Origin: Proteles cristata cristata
Lineage: Eukaryota; Chordata; Mammalia; Carnivora; Hyaenidae
Reading direction: 5' to 3'
DNA: 64,000 bases
Assembly (NCBI GenBank): GCA_017311185.1
Contig: JAESUZ010000446.1
Coordinates: 62,001-126,000 of the forward strand
Shown: in pieces, positions 33,715 to 43,985 of the stretch
Layout: every line of letters begins with the position of its first letter
Position numbering within the stretch: the first letter of the stretch is position 1
The notes under the pieces: model-generated
Told to the model about the DNA's origin: nothing
The model's input: the letters and a program-made list of their open reading frames with translations, nothing else
Databases searched by the model: none
Position numbers and translations under genes: made by a program

Positions 33715-33850
33715 TTAAGTGTGTCTTATTCTCTGCACATTGCAGATGTACAAACCATGTTATGAAGATCTTAAATGGCCTTTCCAAAGTCACTCAAGAC
33801 CATGATTTCTGACATAGAGTCTGGTGTTCTTTCCACCACACCATGGCTAC
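33715..33850 (-). mobile_element. MIR SINE, antisense
   Basis: 'ttgcagatgtacaaaccatg', 'ctttccaaagtcactcaaga' and 'ctttccaccacaccatgg' match the reverse MIR order. Confidence 0.6.
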
Positions 33851-33949
33851 ACCATGTCAAGGCAGCATTTGGGGCAAAATAAAAAGGACTCATTGCAACT
33901 ATTACTAATGATCTATGATTCTGTATAATAGGCAGAATGCTTTTTATTA

Positions 33950-34033
33950 AAAAAAATTTATATGGAAATAATTTCAAATTTATAAAAAATGCACAAACAA
34001 AAAGTACAAAGAATACCCAAACACCCATTACTG
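33950..34033 (-). mobile_element. Old L1M 3' fragment, antisense, left piece
   Basis: 'atttataaaaaatgcacaaa' and 'aagaatacccaaacaccca' are reverse L1M 3' motifs. It resumes after the SINE at 34276-34545. Confidence 0.7.
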
Positions 34034-34047
34034 AATTCCCCTATTTT

Positions 34048-34261
34048 AATTAATTTATTTTTTAATATTTTTTTACTTTTTGAGAGAAAGAGACAGAGTG
34101 CGAGTGGGGGAGGGGCAGAGAGGGAGACAGAATCTGAAGCAGGCTCCAAGCTCTGAGCTGTCAGCACAGAGCCCGATGTGGGGCTCAAACCCACAAACGG
34201 CGAGATCATGACCTGAGCCCAAGTCAGACGCTTAACCGACCAAGCCCCTCAGGTGCCCCTA
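34048..34261 (-). mobile_element. Feliform SINE, antisense, with duplication
   Basis: GA tract, 'agctctgagctgtcagcac', head ending 'cccctcaggtgcccct'. The flanks 'aattcccctatttt' (34034-34047) and 'aattcacctatttt' (34262-34275) form a 14-bp target-site duplication. Confidence 0.95.
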
Positions 34262-34545
34262 AATTCACCTATTTTTAACATTTTGTCCCCTTTGCTTAAT
34301 TATTTGTTCTCACAGCATTTTTTCCAAACCATTTGAAAGTTACATACATTATGACTCTATCTCTGAATACCTCAGTGTATATTTTCTAAGAATGAAGATA
34401 ATCCCTGACAACATTATAGTTCACTGAGAAGCTTTAAAAATTTATAGTGGTACAAGATTTTAGCTAATGTACCTTCCATATCCCAGTTTTGCCAGCCGAC
34501 ACAATACTGGTATATTTTCTCTGCAGGACAAGATCCAGGCTGGAG
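34262..34545 (-). mobile_element. Old L1M 3' fragment, antisense, right piece
   Basis: 'attttgtcccctttgctta', 'cagtgtatattttctaagaa' and 'ccagttttgccagccgaca' continue the L1M element broken by the SINE. Confidence 0.7.
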
Positions 34546-34713
34546 GCAGGCATGTCATGATTCATCAGCCTCCTTTAATATGAACATTTCCAGTGTTGCT
34601 TTGCCTTTATGACATTGATATTTTTTAAACAATATTCTCCTCTTTTTCTCAACTTTTTTTTTTAAATAAAACATTTCACATCTTGTGCTCATCTGATGTT
34701 TTTTCCTTATTGT

Positions 34714-34775
34714 TATATATATATATATAAATACACACACACACACACATATATGTGTGTATATATATATATATA
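34714..34775 (+). repeat. (TA)n/(CA)n compound microsatellite
   Basis: 'tatatatatatataaata' then '(ca)n', 'tgtgtg' and '(ta)n', directly abutting a T run and a SINE. Confidence 0.95.
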
Positions 34776-34935
34776 TTTTTTTTTTTTAATTTCTGAGAGA
34801 GAGAGAGACAGAGCATGAGCAGGGGAGGGTCAGGGACAGAGAGAGACACAGAATCTGAAGCAGGCTTCACAAACCGCAAGATCATGACCTGAGCCAAAGT
34901 CAGACACTTACCCGACTGAGCCCCTCAGGTGCCCT
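34776..34935 (-). mobile_element. Feliform SINE, antisense, internal deletion
   Basis: The GA tract and 'acacagaatctgaagcagg' jump directly to 'cttcacaaaccgcaagatc', so about 60 bp of the body is missing compared with neighbouring copies. Confidence 0.9.
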
Positions 34936-35099
34936 CCTCATGGTTATATTGAGGTTAGGCACCCATGGCTGGGAGACCACATAGCTGGTGCATCCTTCTT
35001 AGGGCAGATGGTTTGGAGGATCATGATACCCTCCCATCCTGCTTGTGATGTTACCCTTGGTTACCTGATCAATGTATTGCCTAGTTTCCATACCCACTG

Positions 35100-36471
35100 A
35101 ATCACTGTTTTGTTTTGTTTTGTTTTTTTTCCTTTCCTTACTAAAGAAGTGTCTTTGGGGAAAGACACATTAAGACAGCACAGCTATTCTGCTCCTCATT
35201 ACAATTTCCCTCTAGATTTAGCATCCATAGATGATTCTTGCCTGCTCCAAATGGCTTCCCAGTTCTACCAATGTCTCTATATTTGCCATTCAGCCCCCAG
35301 CTTTCTACTGGAGGCAGACTCCATTGTTTCTCACTTATTTACCTATTTATCATTGTTGCGGAGTCACAGGTTCCTTGTGTTCAATGATTTATAATTCATT
35401 ACTATACTGAATTATTTTGATGCTCAAACTCTCCCTGATGTGATCAGTGAGAGCCTTTTCCATTTGGTGCCTTACAACATGCTGCTGCCATTTTTTGAGT
35501 ATTTCATTACTTTGGGGTATGACAAGATGTCCTGGCTCACATCACACCAGCGTCCAATTAGCCATTTCTATAGGGGATTCTGGTTCTACTAATGAGGAAT
35601 AGTATTGGAGGTGCTCATTGCCAACGGTGTCTTTAATCCGCGGCCTTTTCAGCAGAAAGAGCTGGGAATATATGCACATACGAGACATACTCGTGTATAT
35701 GTGCATTTATACAGACATATGCACACACACATATGCATGTATGTATATATATCAGCACAGAAATGTGCTTAAGCCCAAACACGTCCATGTATTAGAAGTC
35801 ATGAGCCCATACTGATGCCTGCAATTCCAGTTTACCACCCAGGTTCTTTCTCCTCTTTCCTGCTTTCGTCTCTGCGTGTCCCTTCTTCCACAGTGCGGAC
35901 CTTGGCTCTGGCATCAATGCGTTCAATCATTTGTTCAAACCTGTATTACATCTAAAGCACTGTCAGATTTGCTTTGCTGATACTACCGTAGTTACAACAC
36001 AATTTTGAAAAGGAATGCAGGACTTGTTTGTAATTCTTCCATCCGCTCTTCCTGGACTCAGGATACCTGTTTAAATACTGCTCTCACGAGTTACTTGGAT
36101 TCGTTTTCTTCCTTCCCCCCTCTCTGTTCTTCTCCTTACTAAGGTTATGTTGCTCGTTTGCAGTGCAGCTGGGTTGATTTGTTTTAGTTTGCTTTCAGTT
36201 ATGGACCTTTGTCCCCCTTCCTATTTTTCTCTACTCTGATGTTTGCTTTTGAATATGTAGAATATCAGCATATTTTTCAAAGTCAAAACTATACAAGAAG
36301 TGTTCTCAGAGAATGCCACTCTCTCCCAAATCTCTTCTGTCTCCCTCTTCATCTTGCAGCTAACTACATCCCGTGTTTTCTGCCTTATCCATCCTGTGCC
36401 CCTTCCTGAAATGATAAGCAAATGTGTAAAGCTTTTCCCTTTACTGAAAAAAAATTGCTGCCTACAATATA
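35100..36471 (-). mobile_element. Long old L1M 3' region, antisense
   Basis: Reverse L1M motifs in order: 'tagatgattcttgcctgc', 'gtatgacaagatgtcctgg', 'ccaattagccatttctata', 'cctgcaattccagtttacca', then 'tttttcaaagtcaaaactat'. A CA/TA-rich patch at 35690-35750 belongs to it. It runs up to a MER2 element. Confidence 0.65.
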
Positions 36472-36787
36472 CAGCTGACCCTTGAAGAACAGTGGTTTGA
36501 ACTGCACAGGCCCAGCTGTATGCAGATTTTTTACAGTACATGCTGTATTTTCTCTACATTATGATTTTCTTAGTAACACTGTTTTCTCTAGCTTACTTTA
36601 CTGTACGAATACAGTATAGAAAACATACAAAGTATGTGTTAATCAGCTATTAATGTCCTTGGTATGGCTTCCGGTCAACAGTAGGCTGTTGTAGCATTTT
36701 GGGGGAATCAAAAGTTATATGCGGATTTTCTCCTGCGGAAGAGGTGGTTGGTGCCCTGACCAGGGTGTTGTTAAAGGCTCACCCGGC
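36472..36787 (+). mobile_element. MER2 DNA transposon (Tigger group), copy 1
   Basis: Starts 'cagctgacccttgaagaaca' after TA (36470-36471) and ends just before TA (36788-36789). Internal MER2 blocks: 'tgatttt' with 'cttagtaac', 'cttccggtcaacagtaggc', 'gttatatgcggattttc'. It is non-autonomous and non-coding. Confidence 0.88.
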
Positions 36788-36789
36788 TA

Positions 36790-37139
36790 CACTTGTGCCT
36801 TTTTGTTTCACCTACTGCAGTCTCCTAGAAAGCACTTGCTGTCAGTTCTTAGAGATCTTTCTTTTTTAGAGTAGGCAAATGCTTTTTGAATAAGTTTTTA
36901 GTATTAGGTTGACTTTGGATCATGAATTTCACTTACATCACTTTAAGCCACAGATAATAGCGAAATAAAATAATTATCCTGGAGAAGTAGGGGTGGCACA
37001 ATACCAGGCGCCCAGGAAGCACCCTTTGCCTTCTTCTCAGGGCCTCTCCCAGCCTCACCATCCCCAGCTTGAAATCCGACCGTGTTGGTGCCCAGATGCC
37101 TACCTCCTGTTTCCTGTCGGATCACGTTCAGCCTCCTGG
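36790..37139. other. Intergenic stretch, nothing recognised
   Basis: No repeat or exon was recognised. Open frames here extend into the neighbouring L2 and are not supported. Confidence 0.4.
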
Positions 37140-37572
37140 GCTGTGACTTGTCAGCAGGCCTGCCTATTGCCTCCTTCCTCTTCCCTTCGACTTCTCTGGA
37201 CTTTCTTCTGCTTCCCGCACCCACCATATCCTCTCTCACCTTCGAGTCTTTGGAACTTTCTTCGCTCTTTGCATCATTCACATGTCACTTCTCCAGGAAG
37301 ACCTTCCTCGACCCACTATTTTACTTACTCCCCACCATATGCATCCACAGAACACTCTGTGTTTCATACTTTATATTTGTCATGATGCAAGTTGTGTGTT
37401 TGTTGCACACTCCATGAAGGTCTAAACTGCGAGTCTTCCTTCGTGATTCATTCCCTCAAATCTAGGATCATGTTTGACCTCTGTTCAGCACTCCAAATTG
37501 AGTACTGAGGAGTTGAGCTCCAAAACAGAGAATGTGCTCCAGGTTTTCTGAATGAATGAGTGAGTGAGTGAA
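37140..37572 (+). mobile_element. L2 LINE 3' end, sense
   Basis: Shows the L2 order: a CT-rich 'gcctccttcctcttccc', 'cacatgtcacttctccagg', 'aagaccttcctcgaccca', 'cactccatgaagg' and a terminal '(tgag/tgaa)n' run at 37551-37572. The frames at 36993-37417 are read-through of this repeat. Confidence 0.7.
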
Positions 37573-38230
37573 ATGATGCCAAGCACTCATTTAGGGTGGT
37601 GAGGTGTAGAGTGTTACGCTTCATTCATGAACAAACAAGAATTTGTTGTGGCACTGTTGGAAGGAGGCCTATGAGCTCTGTGGCGGGAATTGTCCTATCA
37701 CGTGGATATCATGATGGTGCTTGGGGCCTCATGATGAGCCTCCCATGGAGGTCTCCCTTTGAGGCCGGGTGTTGGGAGGTACCAGTTTGCTAAGACAGCG
37801 TTTCTACTTCCGGCCCCTTCCTTTAGTCCCAGGGCTCTGTTGTTCACCTCGTGCTGGTTAGGGTTTCTCCACACATTCCAAGCTAGAAGCAGATGAAAGA
37901 AAAGGACAGCTAGTCCTTTGTATTCCGTTTTGCCTCCGGTGTCTGTAGGAGGAAGAAAAGAGTGGCTGGCTGTCTCTTCCTTCCTCACACTGCTGTGGGT
38001 GAGCATAGTTCATAAAAACTGGCAGATCGAGTACTTGTAAAGATGAGCAAAATTGTGATGTCTGAAAAGGTCTTTCTCTTCTCTTTGCCTCTTTTGTGCC
38101 TTCTTCCTCCCTTTCAGGGATCATGGGTTATCATGGGTTTCTGGTCATGGAAGAAGATGGGCTGGTTCCTTCCAAGTTCTTGGCAACTAGAACCAGGCAC
38201 CAGTCTATGGGACTGTATTTTTGGTAGGTG
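37573..38230. other. Intergenic stretch, nothing recognised
   Basis: No exon, splice-consistent coding block or clear repeat. Short overlapping open frames exist on both strands without family resemblance. Confidence 0.4.
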
Positions 38231-38740
38231 AAACAGGGTGATTGTCGAAAAGACCACCAAACACTGCATAGAAGCGAGGCAAGATTTTATTTCTGGCCGG
38301 ACCAAACCTGATCTCCTGATCTCCTGGAGAAATGCAGAGAATGGCCCTGAACAAAGGTGGCAGTGAGCTTGTGTGGATCTCAGCAAGGCAGAATATATTA
38401 CTTAGTTAACCAATTACGTTTGACAGCATACCGTGGTAACCAATTGCATTGTGACACTCAGGTGTGAGTTTTGCCAGAGACCTATCAATTTTAAGTTCTT
38501 TGTCTTGAAATGACCAACCGTAATGAGACATTTGAGAAGCCATGGGGTGGTGACCGACCACCAGGGTAGGGTGGTGACGTGGTGTTCTGTAACCTTGCGG
38601 ACAGGGTGTGGGTGTGGTCAGCCAGGACGGGGAAGGACAGGCTTGCCAAGCAGACTTACGGAAGCAGAAATAGCATGTTAGTATTTAACCGGGCTTGAGG
38701 TTCCCCACGACAGTGGGGAATGTTTTGTACTGTACGGAGG
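38231..38740 (-). mobile_element. Possible ERV1-type LTR, antisense
   Basis: Minus-strand reading shows CCAAT-like boxes ('aaccaattac' and 'aaccaattgcatt' on the plus strand), an AATAAA ('gattttatttctgg' at about 38282-38296 on the plus strand) and a U5-like end near 38240. The order suits an LTR read on the minus strand. I could not fix its ends or find a convincing target duplication. Confidence 0.4.
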
Positions 38741-38952
38741 GATTTCACACAGCCCCGGGTCATACTCTGTGGGGAGTGACTTACACTCAGGGCAGCCTTG
38801 CCTGGCACTCTTTCCAGCCCAAGTACCAGTAGCCTGTGTGGTCAGAGAGCTCTCATCTCATCCTTTGGTCACTTAAGGTCTATCCCTAAAAACTGAAGAG
38901 CAAACAATTTGCCGGATTATCTAAAGTGCCAGAGACATTCAGCTTCGGAGAG

Positions 38953-39269
38953 TGTCTTGGTCTTTGAGCTGCTATAACAAAATACCACGGACTGGGTAGC
39001 TTATACACGACAGAAATGTGGTTTTCACCATTTTGGAGGCTGGACATCTGAGGTCAGGGTTGTAGTCGGCCATATTCTTGCTGTGTACTACATGGTGAAA
39101 AGAGCCAGAGAACTCTCTGGGGTCTCTTTTACAGGAACACAAATCCCATTCAAGAGGGCTCCACCCACATGGCTTAATTGCCTACCAAAGTCCCACCTTC
39201 CAACGCTGTCACACTGGGGGTTAGGTTTTAACATATGAATTTTGAGGGGGACACATTCCATCTGCAACA
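38953..39269 (-). mobile_element. MaLR-type LTR (MLT1/MST-like), antisense
   Basis: 'tgtcttggtctttgagctgc', 'aaaataccacggactgggta', 'ccatattcttgctgtgta', 'gggggttaggttttaacat' and the end 'ctgcaaca' are the reverse of a mammalian-apparent LTR retrotransposon LTR. The flanks 'gagag' and 'gaggg' may be the 5-bp duplication. Confidence 0.8.
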
Positions 39270-39286
39270 GAGGGGTGATCAGAATT

Positions 39287-39509
39287 ATTATTATTATTAT
39301 TTTTTAATTCCTGAGAGAGAGAGAGAGAGAGAGACAGTGTGAGCAGGGGAGGGTCAGAGAGAGAGGGAGACACAGAATTTGAAACAGGCTCTGGGCTCTG
39401 AGCTAGCTGTCAGCACAGAGCCTGTCACGGGGCTCAAACCCATGAACCATGAGATCATGACCTGAGCTGAAGTCAGGCGCTTAACTGACTGAACTACCCA
39501 GGTGCCCCT
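39287..39509 (-). mobile_element. Feliform SINE, antisense, with 15-bp duplication
   Basis: An (att)n/T tail, GA tract, 'gagctagctgtcagcacaga', head 'gaactacccaggtgcccct'. Perfect repeats 'ggggtgatcagaatt' lie at 39272-39286 and 39510-39524. Confidence 0.96.
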
Positions 39510-39524
39510 GGGGTGATCAGAATT

Positions 39525-40190
39525 TGAATACCCCGTTTCTGGAATCTGGCAGATTGGCTCAGGAAAACAATTACAAGGGAGAGAATTCTTGTGATCAGTA
39601 TAATTTTATGTCAGAAGATCTGGAGAATGTTGAACCAGTGGGGATGATCACCAGCATTGGGGGTTAGGCGCTGAGTTCTCTCTCTGGTACAGTGTGAGGA
39701 AGCCACGGCTTTAAGATGCTGCTGCATCACCTCCATTTTGTAACTTGCTTTGCCTTTGAAGGGATTGCTTGAGGTCCTCTCTGCCAGCCTGGAGGGGAGG
39801 GGAGGCAAGGCAGTCTGGGTGTTTTCTCAGTGCTCCGTCCTCTGTAAATAGACCGACTTGTCAAGATGATGGGTCAGGAAGCTCAGAGGGAGGATTGAGA
39901 GTAACATTGCAACTCTACACACTCACCTGCCCACCCCTGCTTTTTGTTCCTGGGCAGTGATGAAAAGTAAAAGAAGGTGCTGGAAAAGAGAGAGCTTGCT
40001 GGACTGTAAGTGCCCTGAGGACAGTGATAGCGGCTTTTCCGTGCCGACAAGGTGGGATGTAGGTTCAAAAAAGGAACGGCGTGGCGTAACATGGAGGAAT
40101 GGCCCCCACATGGAAAGAACAGCTGACTCTGACTACAGTTTACTTTGAAAAGGGAGAGAATTAGGAAAAGCATATTGTTGGGATAAAAGC
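39525..40190. other. Intergenic stretch, possible L2/MIR3 scrap
   Basis: 'ctggactgtaagtgccctga' at about 39999 resembles an ancient L2/MIR3 end. Otherwise nothing recognised. The frames at 39883-40224 lack any domain. Confidence 0.35.
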
Positions 40191-40345
40191 TGGAGCTTTG
40201 AAATTGGAGAGACCCAGGTCCCAATTCTGCCTTGGCTAATTGGTTGTAAAATGGGGCAGTGAAATGGGTAATACCTGACTCCTGGCGGGTGGGGGGTGTA
40301 GATCTGCTCTCTTCCTGATATGTAAGATGCTTAACAGGTGTTGTT
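40190..40345 (+). mobile_element. MIR SINE, sense
   Basis: 'agctttgaaattggagagac', 'caggtcccaattctgccttg', 'gttgtaaaatggggcagtg' follow the MIR sense order, with a gap in the centre. Confidence 0.6.
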
Positions 40346-41677
40346 TCTTCACCCAGCTTCCCTTTCCTAAGCGAAAGCTCTGGTGTGGAAACTTTGGAAT
40401 CTTTGTCTTGCTCTCCATTGTTGAGGAAGCAATGGATTGGGTCATAAAGACCTGAAAGAAGCAGCTTAGGAAGGGCATTCTCCTACGGTGACTACAGGGA
40501 TGCCACCTGTCAGCTGCAAGTTTTTGTTTCCTGAAATGCAAATGGAGGGGTTTGGATAGCTAAGTAGCCTCCAGCTCTGAGATGTAATGGGGTGCATCTG
40601 CAGTTTTTGGAGGCCGTGGCCATCTGCCTTCATGGCCCCTTTCTGGGAAGATGATAGAAGATGCAGAGGACAGAGTGAAGCTCAGTGATCAAGGCTAGAA
40701 GTCTGATCTCTAGAAATCAGAATCTGTAGTAAATTAACAGAACACTTCCATCCCATTTTTAAAAATCAGACCATCACACGCTGCTATAAACAGACTACGT
40801 AAGTATATATAAATGTTTTAAATGTGCTTTGGTCACAGAAGCTGTGATATGAGATGAACAAAGAAACCAAAATGGATACAGATTTATCCTCAGAGTCCCC
40901 CCACACATCTGGAGGGAATGTGTGGAAGATTTACAGTGATAGAAGGCGAAGATGTCCGGAAAAAGTAGAGCTCACTTTGAAAGAAAGGGTGGGCTTGTGA
41001 CTCAAAGACCGGGAGTTTAGAGGACTTCTCACTTTTCTGCATCACAGGGAACCTCAGTTCTTCTGAAAAGGCCAGGAAAATTGCAATGACCAAAAATAAA
41101 ACTGGTGTCAAATTCATTTTAAAAGTCAATGTAACAAATAATTAAAATCCCGAGAACTAGTCGGAGGGCCCGCTGGGCTGATTCGCCAGCCCGGGCAGAC
41201 TCGCCGGGCGTGCGGCCACATATCTTTGTTCTGATGGAAGGAACGAGTACTCGCTCGCCTCCTTCCCCCAGCAGTGCGAGTGGGGGTCTCTTCTGGGGCC
41301 GAGATAGGCTTCTGTGTTCTCCGCATGCAGGTGGCCTTCTCACCAAGGAACAGCAGAAAGCTCTTTGTGAACGGCCTGTGGGAACCAAGGGGCTCCACCC
41401 AGACATGCGGATGGGAGGGCCAAGGGACGGGGGTGGGGTGGGGGGGCTTGCGAGTGCTTGAACTGAACTGTAGTCCTGGCTCAGCTACTCTGTCTCTCCA
41501 TCTTCTGGTCAGTGCTTTTCTTCTCTTACCATCTTCCTTCTGTAAAAACTGCGTCAGTTTCTCTGGCATTGATGCTCGGGGACCTCCCGGTGCAAAGGAC
41601 TTAGGAGATGCACATACTCCTTCATTCATTAAATAGAACCTCGCTCACACAAAACGGGCAGCCGTATACAACATGTA
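40346..41677. other. Intergenic stretch with a GC-rich patch
   Basis: No exon was recognised. 41160-41440 is locally GC-rich with several CpGs ('gccagcccgggcagactcgc', then 'cgggcgtgcgg'). The minus-strand open frame at 41629-41126 (167 codons) crosses it, but it shows no family motif and no splice context. Confidence 0.4.
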
Positions 41678-41689
41678 TCAGGTAGTTTA

Positions 41690-41916
41690 TTTTTTATTTT
41701 TTTTTATTTTTATTTTTTTTATTTTTTTTAATTTCTAGGAGATAGAGAGAGAGACAGCGTGAGCAGGGGAGGATCAGAGAGAGAGGGAGTCACAGACCGA
41801 AACAGGCTCCAGGCTGTGAGCCGGCAGTCAGCACAGAGCCCGACGCGGGGCTCGAACCCACGAACTGCGAGATCATGACCCAAGCGAAAGTCGGACGCTT
41901 AACCGACTAAGCCACC
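41690..41916 (-). mobile_element. Feliform SINE, antisense, with duplication
   Basis: A long T/A-rich tail, GA tract, 'cagtcagcacagagcccga', head ending at 'gactaagccacc'. The repeats 'tcaggtagttta' at 41678-41689 and 41917-41928 flank it. Confidence 0.95.
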
Positions 41917-41967
41917 TCAGGTAGTTTAATATAGAGAGATTTTTACCTCCTTGTATTTATGTTTGAG

Positions 41968-42175
41968 GTTCTTTTTTATTATTTGATTATTTTTTAAATG
42001 AGAGAGTACAAGGAGGGGAGGGGCAGAGAGAGAGATGGAGACATAGAATCTGAGGCAGACTCCAGTCTCTTGAGCTGTCAGCACAGAGCCCAATGCAGGC
42101 CTTGAACTCACAAACTGTGAGATCATGACCTGAGCCAAAGTCGGACACTTAACTGACTGAGCCACCTAGGCACCC
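41968..42175 (-). mobile_element. Feliform SINE, antisense
   Basis: GA tract, 'cttgagctgtcagcacagag', 'tgtgagatcatgacctgagc', head 'gagccacctaggcaccct'. Confidence 0.93.
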
Positions 42176-42202
42176 TGAGTTGCTTTTATAAAATTAAAAA
42201 GA

Positions 42203-42442
42203 GGGGCACCTGGGTGATTCTTAAAGTGGACGGTTAAGCATCCGACTTCAGCTCAGGTCGTGATCTCACGGTTCGTAGATTCGAGCCCTGTGTCGGGCTC
42301 TGTGCTGACAGCTAGCTCAAAGCCTAGAGCCTCTCTTTGGATTCTATGTCTCCCTCTCTCTCTGACACCCCCCTGCCCCCCCCCGCTCATGCTGTCTCTA
42401 GCTGTCTCTCAGAAATAAATAAAACATTAAAAAATTAAAAGT
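42203..42442 (+). mobile_element. Feliform SINE, sense, with duplication
   Basis: 'ggggcacctgggtgattc' head with a short insertion, 'tgtcgggctctgtgctgaca', CT tract, tail. Direct repeats 'aaattaaaaaga' at 42191-42202 and 42443-42454. Confidence 0.95.
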
Positions 42443-42454
42443 AAATTAAAAAGA

Positions 42455-43480
42455 AATTTTCCTCAGCTACACTGAGGTGTAATTGACAATACTTGAATAT
42501 GTAAAGTGCACAACTTGATGTTTTGATATATGTATACATTGTGAAATTTTTACCACAAGATAATTAACATATCCATTTCCTCACATGCTTACGTGTGTGT
42601 GTGTAATGAAAACACTTAAGATCTATTTTTTATAGCAGATTTCAAGTATACAAGACAGTATCCATTAAGTATAGTCACACTGCTTTAGAATAGAATTCCA
42701 GAAAGTACTCATTTTGCATAATTGCAGCTTTGTATCCCTTGACCCAAACCTCCCCATTTCCTCCTCTCCCAGCCCCCGGCAGCCATTGTTCTACTCAATG
42801 CTTCAGTGAGTGTGATTTTATCTATGTAAGTGAGGTCGCATAATATTCATCTTTCTCTGGCTTATTTCCCTTGGTGTGATGTCCTGCAGATTCATCCATG
42901 TTGTGCAAGTGGCAGAATTTTCCTTTTTTAAGACTGAAAGCACTCGTTATATCTATATACCATTCTTGCTTCATCCATTCATCCATTTATGGGCATGTAG
43001 GTTGTTTCTACGCCCAGGCCAGTGTGAATAACGCTACAGTGAACGTAGGATTGCAGATCTCTCCAAGATACTGATTTCATTTTCTTTGGGCATTCCCACA
43101 AAGGGAATTGCTGGGCTATAGGGTAGCTCTATGTTTAATTTTTTGAGGAACCTCCATAGTTTTCCAGAGTGGCTGCACCAGTTTGCATTCCCACCAGCAG
43201 TGCACAAGGGTTTCCTTTTCTCCACATCCTCGCCAACACTTATTTCTTGACTTTTTGATACTAGCCTTTCTGAGACAGGTGTGAGGTGATCCCTTGTTGT
43301 AGCTTTGATTTGTGTTTCCCTGATGATGTAGGGGTGCTGAGCACCTGTCGTGTCCCTTTTGGCCACCTGGATGTCTTTGGAGAGATGTCTATATAAGTCC
43401 TTTGACCATTTTTAGTTGTTATGTCTTTGCTACTGAGTAGTATGAGTTCCTTGTATGGTTTGGGTGTGAGCCCTTTAACC
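42455..43480 (-). mobile_element. Old L1M LINE, antisense
   Basis: 'cactgaggtgtaattgacaa', 'agtgcacaacttgatgtttt', 'cctctcccagcccccggcag', 'ttgcattcccaccagcagtg', 'ttgatttgtgtttccctgat' are reverse L1M motifs in order. The minus-strand frame at 43366-43034 is decayed ORF2 C-terminus ('KLNIELPYSPAIPFVGMP'). Confidence 0.85.
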
Positions 43481-43650
43481 CCTTCGTGTCTGCAGCAGGG
43501 AAGGGCTGCCGGGGTCCTTGGTGTGCAGGCTGCTGGAGCCTCTGCTCCTCCCCCTCCTCAGGGAAAAGCTGTGCCAGGTGTTTCCAGGGGACCCCTTGGT
43601 GCTGTGGGTGCCAGCATGAGGAAGAGTGATGTGGGTGAAACACACCAGTA

Positions 43651-43983
43651 CAGCTGACCCTCAGACAACATGGGTTTGAACTGCGCAGGCCCACGGATAT
43701 GCAGAGTTTTGTTTTGCTTTGTTTATAAATACAGTACTGTGAGTGTGTTTTCTCCTCTTTATGATTTTCTCAACACTTTTTTTCCCAGCGTACTTCATTG
43801 TAAGAATACAGCATATAACACATCGAACAAGGTGTCAATCAACTGTTTATGTGATTGGTAAGACTTCTGGCTAACCGTAGGCTATTCATAAGTAAGTCGG
43901 GTCGGAGTCAGAAGTTATTCATGGAGTTTTGACAGCTCAGGAGTTGGTGCCCCTAACACCCCGTGTTGTTGAAGGGTCAACTC
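43651..43983 (+). mobile_element. MER2 DNA transposon, copy 2
   Basis: 'cagctgaccctcagacaaca' start after TA (43649-43650). It ends 'gttgaagggtcaactc' before TA (43984-43985). Full-length structure at about 333 bp, same orientation as the other two copies. Confidence 0.93.
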
Positions 43984-43985
43984 TA

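Noticed and set aside
41126..41629. 167-codon minus-strand open frame in GC-rich DNA
   Set aside because: No recognisable domain, arginine- and proline-rich composition typical of chance frames in GC-rich DNA, and overlapping open frames on the opposite strand.
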